Positions 15,368 through 24,504 of a stretch of DNA of 64,000 bases are shown one piece after another. Position 1 is the stretch's first letter, and every line of letters begins with the position of its first letter. Both the position numbers and the translations under genes were made by a program. The DNA comes from Atopobiaceae bacterium (GTDB taxonomy: Bacteria; Actinomycetota; Coriobacteriia; Coriobacteriales; Atopobiaceae): the NCBI GenBank assembly GCA_022482785.1, contig JAKVON010000008.1, positions 1 through 64,000 of the forward strand, given 5' to 3'. The notes under the pieces were generated by a model. That model saw nothing but the letters and a program-made list of their open reading frames with translations. It did no database searches and had not been told where the DNA came from.

Positions 15368-16207
15368 ATGTGGATCACGATGAAGATCAACAACAACTGC
15401 GCCATGGCCCGGGACTCCTCGGGCCAGGACATCGTCGTCTTCGGCAAGGGAATCGGGTTCAGGCGTCCGCCGTACGAGCTGACCGACCTCTCCTCCATCA
15501 GCCACACCTTCTACGGCGTCAAGCGGTCCTCGCTCGCCGTCCTCACCGACGTGTCCGACGACCTGGTCCTTCTCGCCTCCGACATCTGCGACATGGCGCG
15601 CGACTCGCTTGACGTCGAGCTCAACCCGAACGCCCCCTTCACCCTCGCCGACCACATCAACTTCGCCCTCAAGAGGATCAGGGACGGCATCGTCATTGAG
15701 ACGCCGCTCGCCTACGACGTCCGCCACCTCTATCCGCGCGAGGTCGCCATCGCCAAGAGGGCGGTCGCGGCCGTGGAGAGGCGCATGGGGGTCGAGCTCC
15801 CCGACGCAGAGGTCACCAACTTCGCCCTCCACCTCATCGACGCCGAGGCCGAGCAGGGAGACCTCTCGACGACCGTCATGGTCACCCAGGTCGTGGCCGA
15901 CGTCACGAAGATCGTGGAGGAGGGGCTCGGCATCAAGGTCGATACGGAGAGCTTCAGCTACGCACGCTTCGCCATGCATCTGCGCTACCTCGTCACGCGC
16001 ATCCTGAACGGGACGCCGTCGGATGCGAGGATGGCCGAGATGCTCGGCGTCATCAAGGGCGAGTACCCGGACTCCTGGGCCGTGGTGGGGCGCATCGTCT
16101 CCTACCTCTCCGAGCGCTGGCAATGGAGCTGTGACGAGAGCGAATGCCTCTACCTGCTGATACACGTTCAGAAACTAAAGGACGGCGTCGCTTCCGACGT
16201 CCGGTAG
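15368..16207 (+). CDS. licT: LicT/BglG-family transcriptional antiterminator
   Basis: A 279-residue antiterminator. The N-terminal CAT RNA-binding domain (MWITMKINNN to about residue 55, with VVFGKGIGF) binds RAT RNA. Two PTS regulation domains follow. PRD1 has His in LADHINFAL and in FALHLID, and PRD2 has His in FAMHLRYL and in LLIHVQKL. EI/HPr/EII phosphorylation of these histidines controls dimerisation. I chose the ATG at 15368 because it aligns with family starts and follows GAGGAAA. It lies between its PTS partner and the rhamnosidase gene, unlike the other two systems, where the antiterminator comes first. Confidence 0.9.
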   Translation: MWITMKINNNCAMARDSSGQDIVVFGKGIGFRRPPYELTDLSSISHTFYGVKRSSLAVLTDVSDDLVLLASDICDMARDSLDVELNPNAPFTLADHINFALKRIRDGIVIETPLAYDVRHLYPREVAIAKRAVAAVERRMGVELPDAEVTNFALHLIDAEAEQGDLSTTVMVTQVVADVTKIVEEGLGIKVDTESFSYARFAMHLRYLVTRILNGTPSDARMAEMLGVIKGEYPDSWAVVGRIVSYLSERWQWSCDESECLYLLIHVQKLKDGVASDVR

Positions 16208-16228
16208 ACCAAAAAGGATGGAACAGAG

Positions 16229-18500
16229 ATGACGTGCGCCCTGGCTGCCGCCGACTGGATAAGCGGCGACTCTTTCGAATACGGCCCCGATGGTGCCGGC
16301 TACTACGCAGACCACCACAATCAGGTGGTGAGCGGCTCCTTCGTGCTCGCGGGCACGGAGGGCGCCCGCCTCGACATCGCCGCGCTCGGCTGCTACTCGG
16401 TGCGCGTCAACGGCCGGCGCCTCGACGGCGTCGAGCTCTCCGGCGACTGGACCAACTACTCGAAGGCGGTCTACTACGACTCGTTCGACATCTCCGGGAT
16501 GGTGCGGCCAGGCGAGAACGAGATCTCCATCGAGCTGGGAAACGGCATGTACAACCCGGCACCTCTCACGATGTTCGGAAAGTACAACCTGCGCGAGCGC
16601 CTGTCGGAGGTGGGGACGCCGAAGGTCGCCTGCGTCGTGACGCAGGGTGGCGAGACGGCGCTTGCGAGCGGCCCCTCGTGGACGTGGACGGAGGGTCAGC
16701 TGCTCTTCAACAACCTCTACCTGGGCGAGCGGCGCGACATGGCCTTCGTCGACCGGAATCCGAAGCCGGTGAGGTCCGTTCCGAACGGACGTCGCCTCGA
16801 GCGGGGCGTCGTTCCGAAGTGCGTCCGCGCCCACGCGATCGCCCCCGTCGGGTCCGTCGCGTGCGGCGGGGGGACCCTCTTCGACTTCGGCGAGATGGTC
16901 GCGGGGTTCATTCATCTGTCCTTTCGCGCGGCGGCGGGCGCGCTCGTCGAGGCGAGCTACGCGGAGACGCTCGACGACGACGGAGCCCCGAGCTACGAGT
17001 CGAACGCCGCCGGCCTCGTGGGCGTCATGACCCCTCGCGGCAGGGTCCCGGGTGGCCCCGGCGCCCCCGAGCTGGCCGTCGAGCGGGACCTCATCGCTCT
17101 GCCGCGACGGGCGAGAACGACTTCGTGAACGAGTTCACCCTGCATTCGTTTCGATACGCCCTGGTCAAGGGCCTCGACGCGAGCGCGATCACGCGCGTCG
17201 AGGCCATTCCCGTCCACACCGACCTCGCGCGCGCGGGCCGCGTCGAGACCGGCAACGCCGGGTCTCGGCCGAGCTGCTCGGCGCCGCCGTCCGCACCAAG
17301 CTCAACAACGTCCACGGCGTGCTCGAGGACTGCTCGCGCGAGCGCTTCGGCTACGGCGGCGACATGGTCGCCCTCGCCACCTCGAACCTCCTCTCCTTCG
17401 ACGTCTCGGGCATGATCGACAAGACCCTGGCCGACTTCCGTCGCGACCAGACCGCACGCGGGGGCCTTCCCGAGACGGCGCCCTTCGTGGGCATCGGCTC
17501 GAATGGGCCTGCCCATGGCGAGGGACCGCTCCTCTGGCAGCTTGCCTATCCCTACCTCGCCCTTCGGGCCGACCAGTACTACGGCAGGCGCGACCTGCTC
17601 GAGCGCGAGTGGCCGGGCCTGGCCTCCTTCGGCGACTACCTGCTCTCCTTCGACCCCGCCGAGCTCGCGCCGCACTGCCTGGGCGACCATGGGGCCCTCT
17701 CGACCGCCGAGGACTTCAAGAACGGCACTCCCCGACAAGGACCTCGTCGGATGGTGTGCGATCCTTGCTGGCGTGAGGTGCGTGCGCAAGGTGGGGGAGC
17801 GCTCTGAGAAGGACGTCGAGCGCTTCAAGAATGCCGAGGACGAGCTGATCGCCCAGATCAGGTCGCGTTTCGGGCATGCGGACGGCACCTTCGGCGAGGG
17901 GTCGCAGACCTCGCTTGCCTTCGCCTGCGCGCTTGGGCTCGGCGATGCCGAGGCGCTTGCCTCCCGTCTCGCGTCTTCGATCATGGAGAACGATGGCATC
18001 CTTTCGGCGGGCATCTTCGGCTCGAGCCTGGCCTACGAGATCCTCGACCGCTATGGCCACGATGACGCCATCGAACGCTGGCTCCTGCGCGAGGACGACC
18101 CCAGCCTGCTCCACATGCTCTCGAATGGCAACAAGGCCCTGGCCGAGCAGTACCACACGTTCCTCTCGTCGTTTGACCACGCCATGTTCTCGAGCTACGT
18201 GCAGTGGTTCTACCAGGGACTCGCCGGCATTCACGTGGACGGGGACGCCGTGGGCTGCGACCGCGTGACCATCCGTCCGTATCTCAGCGACGAGACGGAT
18301 CATGTCGACGCTTCGTTCAAGACGGTGAGAGGGACGATTCGCGTGCGCTGGGAGGCGCGACGTCGGGGGAGAGGTGCGCCTCGAGGTCGTGGTCCCCGAC
18401 GGGGATCGAGGCGAGGTGCGACGTGCCTCGCGGCTACGACGGTCCCTTCGCGCCGACGAGGGCACCCGAGGCGGCGCGACCTCTCGTCGCCTCCTCCTGA
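16229..18500 (+). pseudogene. GH78 alpha-L-rhamnosidase, frameshifted
   Basis: The reading passes through several frames: 16229-17128, then about 17120-17260, 17270-17745, 17745-18360 and a last piece ending at 18500. Combined, it gives a GH78 enzyme. It has an N-terminal beta domain (DWTNYSKAVYYD, GNGMYN), then HSFRYALVKGL, then the catalytic block DCSRERFGYGGD that matches the family DCPxRERxGWxGD motif, then the (alpha/alpha)6 part and the C-terminal beta domain (WFYQGLAGI). It would release L-rhamnose from plant glycosides, and with no signal peptide it should act in the cytoplasm. The start follows AAAAAGGATGG, 21 bp after licT. The breaks are single-base indels and could be sequencing errors. 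Confidence 0.8.
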
Positions 18501-18516
18501 GGCCATTTGCCTCTTC

Positions 18517-19395
18517 CTAGTCCCTGCCCTCGATCGTGAGCGGGCTCGCGAGCCGGTACTCGCGCGGGCTCTGTCCGACCATGGCCGAGAACCGATAGGA
18601 GAAGTTCGACTCGCTCGAGAACCCGACGGCGCGCGAGATGTCCGAGACGGACATCACCGTCTCCGAGAGCAGCTCCTTCGACTTGGTGATCCGCCTTTGC
18701 AACAGGTAGTTGTACGGGGTCGTCCCCACGTGGCGCATTGAACAGCCTGAGCAGGTAGGACGGGCTGACGGATGCCGCCGTGGCCATGTCGGCGAGCGAG
18801 AGGTTGTCGGCATAGCGTTCGTCGACGAGCGCGCAGATCCTCTTGACCAGGTCGGCCGTCGTCGTGCCGGTCTCGTCGGCGACGCTCGCCGCCACCATCG
18901 CCGCGAGCAGCTCGTGCACGGCCAGCCCTGTCAGCGCGCGCGAGCCGATGTCGGGCCTCTCGAGGCTCTCGGGCAAGCGTCGAGAAGGGATGCCGCGCTG
19001 TCGGCTCGGCCAGCCTGACGGGCAAGATGAGCAGCGGAAGCCCGCCGTGCTCCACCATGGCCCGCACGCCGTCCCCGTCGACGTGCGTCCAGAGATGGTG
19101 CCAGCGCCGGTGTCCGGGCGCGGTCCGGTAGAGCTGTGGCATCCTGCAGTCCATCAGCAGGGCAATGGCCTTGCTCCAGCTCGACCTCGCGGCCCCCCTG
19201 CATGACGAGGCCGGTTCCGCCCAACGAGTAGAAGACGAGGTAGCTGTCCTTGCGCGAGCGGGTGGTCGCGAATCCCTCCCGTGCGTAGAACTCTCCCGCC
19301 TCCGTGCAGAAGAACGGCTGGGCGAGCTCCGAGGCTCCCGGCGTCGTCCTGAGCCAGGTGCTCCGCTCCTCGACGTCCATCACGTAGGCAAGCAT
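18517..19395 (-). pseudogene. AraC-family regulator (RhaS/RhaR-like), frameshifted
   Basis: The gene starts at ATG 19395 (GGGAGGAAG just upstream) and ends at 18517. Four pieces in different frames join to an AraC-type protein of about 290 residues. It has an N-terminal sugar-binding cupin-like part (MLAYVMDVEERSTWLRTTPG), a middle part with LVKRICALVDERYADN, and two C-terminal helix-turn-helix motifs (LSLADMATAASVSPSYLLRL, then SDISRAVGFSSESNFSYRF). It is divergent from rhaB and converges on the rhamnosidase, so it is the likely rhamnose-responsive activator. At least three indels interrupt it. Confidence 0.78.
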
Positions 19396-19539
19396 GGACT
19401 TCCTCCCAACGAGTACGATATTTCGAAAATACAGGCGCGCCCTTACATATGGAATGCTCAATTGTGCGCAGTTAATATCCATAACAACAAGAGCGAATTC
19501 CTTATATCTCATTGCTACTTTATCAAAAGGAGGACAGAA
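19396..19539. promoter_or_regulatory. Divergent AT-rich promoter region between araC-type gene and rhaB
   Basis: This 144-bp spacer is strikingly AT-rich in a GC-rich context. It contains a near-palindrome TATTTCGAAAATA (about 19418-19430) and several TATA-like hexamers (ACATAT, TTATATC). AraC-type activators usually bind in such spacers. No exact sites can be named. AAAAGGAGG precedes the rhaB start. Confidence 0.45.
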
Positions 19540-20965
19540 ATGAAGGAGTGCCGCCTGGCCGTCGACATCGGGGCGTCGAGCGGTCGCGTCATCGCCGGGA
19601 CCTTCGACGGGGAATGCTACGAGCTCTCGGAGGTCTATCGATTCAGAGAATGGCATCCATGCCGAGCACGGCCATCTCTGCTGGGACATCGAGGGGCTGG
19701 TCCGGAAGCGTGACGTCCGGGCTCCGCGCGGCACGCGAGGCAGGATGGAATCCCACGAGCATCGCCATCGACACCTGGGGCTGCGACTTCGTCCTGGTCG
19801 ACGAGGGCGGCAGGCGCCTCGGCGACTGCGTCTCCTATCGCGACGCGCGCACGAAGGGCATGCCCGAGCTCCTCGACCGTGCGATCGGGTCGGACGGCCT
19901 CTATGCGAGATGCGGCATCCAGCTCCAGCCCTTCAATACCGTCTACCAGCTCATGGCCCTCGCCCCGCGAGCATCCCGAGCAGCTCCGCCGCGCGAGCCG
20001 GTTCCTCATGGTCCCCGACTACCTCAACTACCGCCTCACCGGGATCATGTCCAACGAGTACACGAACGCCACCACGACCTCCCTGGTCAATTGCCGAGAC
20101 CGGCGACTGGGACCTCGAGGTCATCGATGCCGCCGACCCTTCCCCGTGGCATCTTCCGTCCCCTGGCCATGCCCGGGGACAAACTCGCCTCCCTCTCTCC
20201 CGGCGGTCGCGAGGGAGGTGGGCTTCGACTGCGAGGTGATCATCCCCGCCACGCACGACACGGGGTCCGCCTTCCTCGCCGCGCCCGTCGCCGACGATCA
20301 CGCCGCCATTCTCTCGTCGGGCACCTGGAGCCTGCTCGGCCGCGAGCTTGCCGAGCCAGTCACGGACGGAGGCGTCGCGGGTCGCAAACCTCACCAACGA
20401 AGGCGGCTACCAGCGCAGGTACCGCTACCTCAAGAACATCATGGGCCTCTGGATGACCCAGTCCATTCGTCGCGAGCTCGCTGCGGAGAGGGGGGAGGCG
20501 CCCTCGTTCGGCGATCTCGCGAGCGAGGCTGCCGCCGTCGAGGGCTTCGCCTCGCTCGTCGACGCGGAGGACCGGCGTTTCCTCGCGCCGACGTCCATGT
20601 CCGAGGAGATCCGCCATGCCTGCGCCGAGTCCGGCCAGCGGGTTCCCGCGACGACGGGCGAGCTGCTGCGCTGCGTCGACCTCTCGCTTGCTGCGGACTA
20701 CGCGCACAGCCTGGACGAGCTCGGAGGGCTCACGGGGGATGCCGTCACCTCCCTCAACATCGTGGGAGGCGGCAGCCAGGACCAGCTCCTGAACCAGCTC
20801 ACGGCAGACGCCTGCGGCATTCCCGTCTCCGTCGGCCCCGTCGAGGGCACCGCCCTCGGCAACCTCATCGTGCAGTTCATCGCAGCGGGCGAGATTCCCG
20901 ACCTCGTCGCGGCGCGCAAGGCGATTCGCAACAGCTTCGACATCAAGGAGGTTCGACCCCGATGA
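19540..20965 (+). pseudogene. rhaB: Rhamnulokinase, frameshifted
   Basis: RhaB phosphorylates L-rhamnulose to L-rhamnulose-1-phosphate. The product is a FGGY-type kinase. It begins [13 protein letters not shown] (phosphate 1 motif), has [16 protein letters not shown] and HDTGSAFLA, and ends with NIVGGGSQDQLLNQLTADA (adenosine motif). The pieces lie in changing frames across 19540-20400; the final part from about 20378 to 20965 is continuous. About eight breaks are each fixed by removing one base, which is unusual for natural decay. The stop overlaps the rhaA start (ATGA). The ATG follows a strong AAAAGGAGG. Confidence 0.85.
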
Positions 20966-22227
20966 GCTACAACGAGGCAATGGCGGCCTATGCCGCGATG
21001 GGCATCGATGCGGAGGCCGCCATCGCGGCGGCCGCGGCAAAGCCCGTCTCCATCCACTGCTGGCAGGGCGACGACGTCGTCGGCTTCGACAACCCGGACG
21101 GTGGCGCCGGCAACGGCATCCAGACCACCGGCGACTATCCCGGCCGCGCGCGCACGTTCGAGGAGCTCAAGGCAGACTTCCTCGAGGCGACGAGTTTCAT
21201 ACCGGGTGCCAAGCGCATCAACCTGCACGCCTGCTACGCGATCTTCGACGACGAGCACCCCTGGGTCGACCGTGACCAGCTTGAGTATGCGCACTTCGCC
21301 CCCTGGGTCGCCTTCGCGCGCGAGAACGGCCTGGGCGTCGACTTCAACCCCACGATCTTCTCGCATCCGATGATGAAGGACGGGCTTTCGCTCTCGAGCC
21401 CCGACGAGGGGGTCCGCCGCTTCTGGATCGACCACTGCGTCGTCTGCCGCCGCATCGCCGAACGCATCGGAGAAGAGCTTGGCGACCAGGTGCTCTGCAA
21501 CGTGTGGATCCCCGACGGCTTCAAGGACGTCCCGGCCGACCGCCTTGGGCCCCGCGCCCGCCTCAAGGATTCCCTCGACCAGATCTTCTCCGAGCCCCTC
21601 CCCAATGTGATCGACTGCGTCGAGTCAAAGTTCTTCGCCATCGGCGTCGAGTCGTACACCACCGGCTCCAACGAGTTCTATACCGCCTACGCCGCGAGCC
21701 ATCTGGGCGCCGACGGCCGTCCCAACGTCTACAACCTCATGGATGCCGGCCACTACCACCCCAGCGAGTACGTCTCCGACAAGATCGGCGCCATGCTGCT
21801 CTTCTTCGACTACGTTCCCCTGCATGTGACGCGGCCCGTGAACTGGGACTCCGACCACGTGGTGAACTTCGACGACGAGACGCGCGAGATCTGCAAGGAG
21901 ATCGTTCGCACGGGAGCCATGGACCGCGTGCTCGTGGGCCTCGACTTCTTCGACGCCTCCATCAACCGCATCGCCGCCTGGGCCATCGGTGGCCGCGCGT
22001 TCGAGAAGGCGCTCCTGTTCGCCCTGCTCCAGCCCAACGAGGAGCTTCGCGAGCTGCAGGATGCGGGCGACTTCACCAAGAGGATGGCCCTCATGGAGGA
22101 GGCCAAGACCATGCCATTCTCAGAGGTGTGGGACGAGTACTGCCGCCGTGCCGGCGTGCCTTGTGGCATGGCCTGGTACGACGAGGTCAAGGCATACGAG
22201 ACAGACGTGCTCTCGAAGCGCGCCTAG
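20962..22227 (+). CDS. rhaA: L-rhamnose isomerase
   Basis: An intact 421-residue enzyme that converts L-rhamnose to L-rhamnulose, a TIM-barrel metalloenzyme. Signatures include KPVSIHCWQGDDV, NLHACYAIFDDE, VDFNPTIFSHPM, NVWIPDGFKD and VGLDFFDASINRIAAW, with metal-binding Glu/Asp/His residues present in the barrel core. The length fits the family (about 420). The start overlaps the rhaB stop, implying coupled translation. It is flanked by rhaB and rhaD, so the order is rhaBAD as in enterobacteria. It is unbroken, in contrast to its upstream neighbours. Confidence 0.96.
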   Translation: MSYNEAMAAYAAMGIDAEAAIAAAAAKPVSIHCWQGDDVVGFDNPDGGAGNGIQTTGDYPGRARTFEELKADFLEATSFIPGAKRINLHACYAIFDDEHPWVDRDQLEYAHFAPWVAFARENGLGVDFNPTIFSHPMMKDGLSLSSPDEGVRRFWIDHCVVCRRIAERIGEELGDQVLCNVWIPDGFKDVPADRLGPRARLKDSLDQIFSEPLPNVIDCVESKFFAIGVESYTTGSNEFYTAYAASHLGADGRPNVYNLMDAGHYHPSEYVSDKIGAMLLFFDYVPLHVTRPVNWDSDHVVNFDDETREICKEIVRTGAMDRVLVGLDFFDASINRIAAWAIGGRAFEKALLFALLQPNEELRELQDAGDFTKRMALMEEAKTMPFSEVWDEYCRRAGVPCGMAWYDEVKAYETDVLSKRA

Positions 22228-22241
22228 GGAAGGGGAGAGAC

Positions 22242-23069
22242 ATGACCGACATCCTGGACACCGAGGCGATTCGCGGCTTTCGCCGCATGTGCGAGGACGG
22301 ATGGCTCGAGGGCTGGCACGAGCGCAATGGCGGCAACCTCACCTATCGCATGAGCGACGCAGACGTGGCGGCTGCCCGTCCGGGCTTCTCCGCCACCCCT
22401 CGCGAGTGGGTGGAGATGGGCATCACGGCGGAAAACCTGGCCGGCGAGTTCTTCGTCACCACGGGCTCCGGCAAGTTCCTGCGCAACGTCGCGCTCGACG
22501 CCGCCGCGAACATCGGCATCGTCGAGGTGAACGAGGCCGGCAGCGCCTATCGCGTGGTCTGGGGTCTCGAGGGCGGTGCCGTGCCCACGAGCGAGCTTCC
22601 CACGCACCTCATGAACCACAGCATCCGCAAGCAGGTCACGGATGGCGCCAACCGCGTGATCTACCACTGCCACGCCACTAACGTGATCGCCCTCACCTAC
22701 GTGCTGCCCCTTACCGCTCGCGACTTCACGCGTGCCCTGTGGCAGAGCGCGACGGAGTGCCCGGTGGTCTTTCCCGAGGGGGTAGGCGTGTGCCCCTGGA
22801 TGGTGCCGGGAGGCGCCGACATCGCGATGGCCACGAGCGAGCTCATGAGGACCTATCAGGCCGTCGTGTGGGCCCAGCACGGACTGTTCGCCTCCGGCCC
22901 CGACTTCGACGTCACCTTCGGTCTCGCCCACACCATCGAGAAGAGCGCCGAGATCTACTGGAAGGTGCTCGCGACCGGCAGGCCGGTCGCCCAGACCATC
23001 ACCGACGACGCCCTGCGCGCCATCGCCCGCGACTTCGGCGTGACGCTGAACGAGGACTTCCTGGACTAG
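22242..23069 (+). CDS. rhaD: Rhamnulose-1-phosphate aldolase
   Basis: A 275-residue class II aldolase that splits L-rhamnulose-1-phosphate into dihydroxyacetone phosphate and L-lactaldehyde. The family features are ERNGGNLTYRM, VTTGSGKFLRNV and HCHATNVIAL (zinc-binding HxH), and AVVWAQHGLFASG with the third zinc histidine. The ATG at 22242 lies 14 bp after rhaA and behind GAAGGGGAGA. It completes a rhaBAD set. The lactaldehyde-handling enzyme is not in the window. Confidence 0.95.
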   Translation: MTDILDTEAIRGFRRMCEDGWLEGWHERNGGNLTYRMSDADVAAARPGFSATPREWVEMGITAENLAGEFFVTTGSGKFLRNVALDAAANIGIVEVNEAGSAYRVVWGLEGGAVPTSELPTHLMNHSIRKQVTDGANRVIYHCHATNVIALTYVLPLTARDFTRALWQSATECPVVFPEGVGVCPWMVPGGADIAMATSELMRTYQAVVWAQHGLFASGPDFDVTFGLAHTIEKSAEIYWKVLATGRPVAQTITDDALRAIARDFGVTLNEDFLD

Positions 23070-23132
23070 TCCGGCCGTGGGAGCGGTCGCGTTGATGACG
23101 CCTGCGCCGCCGCTGCCGGGGCCTTCTCCTGC

Positions 23133-23254
23133 GCGACCCCCACGAATGCTGTTCGCAACCACCAGCCAGCAGCAATCGCATGCCATGTCGCATCTCGCCC
23201 ACCTGAAGCGATAGGTACGATGGGCTTCGCGTTGGATAGGTGAGGCAGGGAATG
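23133..23254 (+). repeat. Dispersed 120-bp regulatory repeat, copy 2
   Basis: Second copy of the element at 11576-11698. The left half is well conserved, the right half diverged (GCGATAGGTACGATGGG, then GCGTTGGATAGGTG). It also ends at an ATG (23252), but that frame stops after 14 codons, so here the repeat has no intact gene directly attached. Confidence 0.7.
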
Positions 23255-23301
23255 AAACTTCTCGTTTCGCGGATGCGCTGTAGACTCGTGAGGTAGGGAC
23301 G

Positions 23302-23826
23302 ATGCGGCCTTGGAGGCATGCGATGTTCGGCGATAAGAAATGGGTCAGGATCGCGTCGGGGTTTTCCGGGAAGGAGGGCACCGTGTCGGTCTTCACGCTT
23401 CCCGAAGGGGATGCCTGCCAGGATGCCGCCCTCGTACGCGCATACGGCTCCACGGCCGAGGACGTCCTCTCCATGAGGAGGCGTGACGTCGATGTCTACC
23501 TTGCGGGCCTCCTGAGAAGGCACCTCGACCCGACCATGCCGGCGAATAGGGCGGCCTCCGGCACGGCGAGGGTCGCGCTCTTCTACTCGGCCGTTTCCAT
23601 GAGGAGGATGGCCGAGGACATGGACGCCCTCGAACTCGACTTCGCCCAATGCTCCTCGAGAGGGGGCATGGCATTCCTCTCCAAGGAGAGCCGCGAGCTC
23701 GTTGCCATCAAGAAGGTCGACATCCCGCCCATCGCCGTCGACTTCTACCTGAGGCTGTCCCAGGCGCTCAAGAGGATGGCCGCGTCTGCGCCTGCCGACA
23801 GCGTCTTCGCCGTCCTCATCTGCTAG
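23302..23826 (+). CDS. Hypothetical protein, unrecognised
   Basis: An open frame of 174 residues (ATG at 23302 after GGTAGGGAC; an ATG at 23323 after TTGGAGG is equally good). I recognise no family. It looks soluble: mixed alpha/beta, no membrane helix, no signal. Blocks include KWVRIASGFSGKEGTVSVFTL, a GDACQDAALVRAYGS helix and KKVDIPPIAVDFYLRLSQAL near the C-terminus. Codon use is like neighbouring real genes. It sits downstream of repeat copy 2 and upstream of a decayed toxin-antitoxin module. Its role is unknown. Confidence 0.5.
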   Translation: MRPWRHAMFGDKKWVRIASGFSGKEGTVSVFTLPEGDACQDAALVRAYGSTAEDVLSMRRRDVDVYLAGLLRRHLDPTMPANRAASGTARVALFYSAVSMRRMAEDMDALELDFAQCSSRGGMAFLSKESRELVAIKKVDIPPIAVDFYLRLSQALKRMAASAPADSVFAVLIC

Positions 23827-23848
23827 CTAGCGTGTGTGGAAACGGACC

Positions 23849-23973
23849 CTACCAGTCGATCTCCTCGAACGCGAGCCCTCGGGTCTCCTCCATCCAGGCG
23901 AAGAAGCCCTCCGCGTCGAGTACGGGGATGGGACAGCGGGAGAAGTCTCTGCCACCAGGACGCGAACGCTCAT
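23849..23973 (-). pseudogene. PIN-domain (VapC-like) toxin remnant, internally deleted
   Basis: The start MSVRVLV (ATG at 23973, overlapping the antitoxin stop as ATGA) looks like the first strand of a PIN-domain RNase. After a few residues and a frame change, the sequence becomes RDFSRCPIPVLDAEGFFAW, the typical C-terminal PIN segment, and stops at 23849. Only about 40 of the usual 130-140 residues remain, and the acidic active-site residues are gone. The toxin cannot be active. Confidence 0.6.
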
Positions 23974-24278
23974 CGCTCGTCCCCTCCCATGAGGTTTTGC
24001 CTCTCGAGCCGTTCGCGACGGATGTCGTCGTCGCACATGGAGCCGAACCGCTGGTCGACATCTTGCCGCGAGAGCTCGTCAATCCACGAACGCGCCTCCG
24101 CGAGCCTCTCCGTGCGGTCAAAGGACGTCTCGGAAGGAAAGGGGAGCGTCTGGTTCGCAATGAGGTAATCGTAGAGCTGGTTGACGGCCTGCGAGGCGTT
24201 GGTTCCCATCCTTGCCAGGACGGCGTTGCCTGCAGCCTTCTTGCCTGATGGCATGCGTGCCGTGACCATGGCGTCCAT
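23970..24278 (-). CDS. RelB/DinJ-family antitoxin
   Basis: A 102-residue protein. The N-terminus (MVTARMPSGKKAAGNAVLARMG, read in part, then NASQAVNQLYDYLI) matches the ribbon-helix-helix DNA-binding region of RelB/DinJ antitoxins, and the C-terminal tail would wrap the toxin. Such proteins neutralise a toxin and repress their own operon. Here the partner gene that follows is a broken PIN toxin, so the antitoxin is an orphan. A near-palindrome TTGTACGTGCAA (24305-24316) with CATAAT beside it upstream is a candidate autoregulated promoter. Confidence 0.75.
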   Translation of the reverse strand: MDAMVTARMPSGKKAAGNAVLARMGTNASQAVNQLYDYLIANQTLPFPSETSFDRTERLAEARSWIDELSRQDVDQRFGSMCDDDIRRERLERQNLMGGDER

Positions 24279-24304
24279 CGCCTTCTCCGATCGCTCATGA
24301 ATTG

Positions 24305-24325
24305 TTGTACGTGCAACGCATTATG
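24305..24325 (-). promoter_or_regulatory. Antitoxin promoter/operator
   Basis: Minus-strand -10-like CATAAT (24320-24325) with the near-palindrome TTGTACGTGCAA (24305-24316) at the likely transcription start. The arrangement suits repression by the ribbon-helix-helix antitoxin. No good -35 was found. Confidence 0.4.
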
Positions 24326-24369
24326 CCCAGGCATCAAAAGCCTTCTTCCGAAAAAATGAAAAATGTCGG

Positions 24370-24397
24370 TTGCCTATTGCTGTTAGGATGTTATTAT
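24370..24397 (+). promoter_or_regulatory. Promoter of second bgl-type operon
   Basis: -35 TTGCCT (24370-24375), 16-bp spacer and -10 TATTAT (24392-24397), followed 13 bp later by the RAT element. Confidence 0.55.
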
Positions 24398-24410
24398 CCT
24401 TAGCAGCAGC

Positions 24411-24440
24411 AAGGTTGTTACTCCTTATGAGGCATCACTT
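24411..24440 (+). promoter_or_regulatory. RAT antiterminator site, leader 2
   Basis: AAGGTTGTTACTCC followed by TTATGAGGCATCACTT is a good match to the RAT RNA of bgl-type operons. Its right side overlaps the 5' arm of the terminator, so folding of one excludes the other, as in classical BglG/LicT control. Confidence 0.75.
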
Positions 24441-24504
24441 GTTCGCATAGCGAGCTTATGATTTTCGTTACCCGCATGCGACTGGTCCTCAAGGGAGTTT
24501 TTTT
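24420..24504 (+). terminator. Attenuator terminator, leader 2
   Basis: The 5' arm (ACTCCTTATGAGG, 24420-24432) pairs with CCTCAAGGGAGT (24487-24498), followed by seven T (24498-24504). The start codon of the antiterminator gene comes directly after the T-run, and the 3' arm contains its AGGGAG Shine-Dalgarno sequence. Confidence 0.75.

Noticed and set aside
13541-16165. An 874-codon open frame on the minus strand over the PTS and antiterminator genes
   Set aside because: It is antisense to clear genes. It consists of His/Asp/Gly/Arg-rich low-complexity sequence, as expected when high-GC third-position bias is read in reverse.
23252-23296. Fourteen-codon frame MKLLVSRMRCRLVR after repeat copy 2
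   Set aside because: Too short and without similarity; more likely the stub of a lost gene than a real leader peptide.
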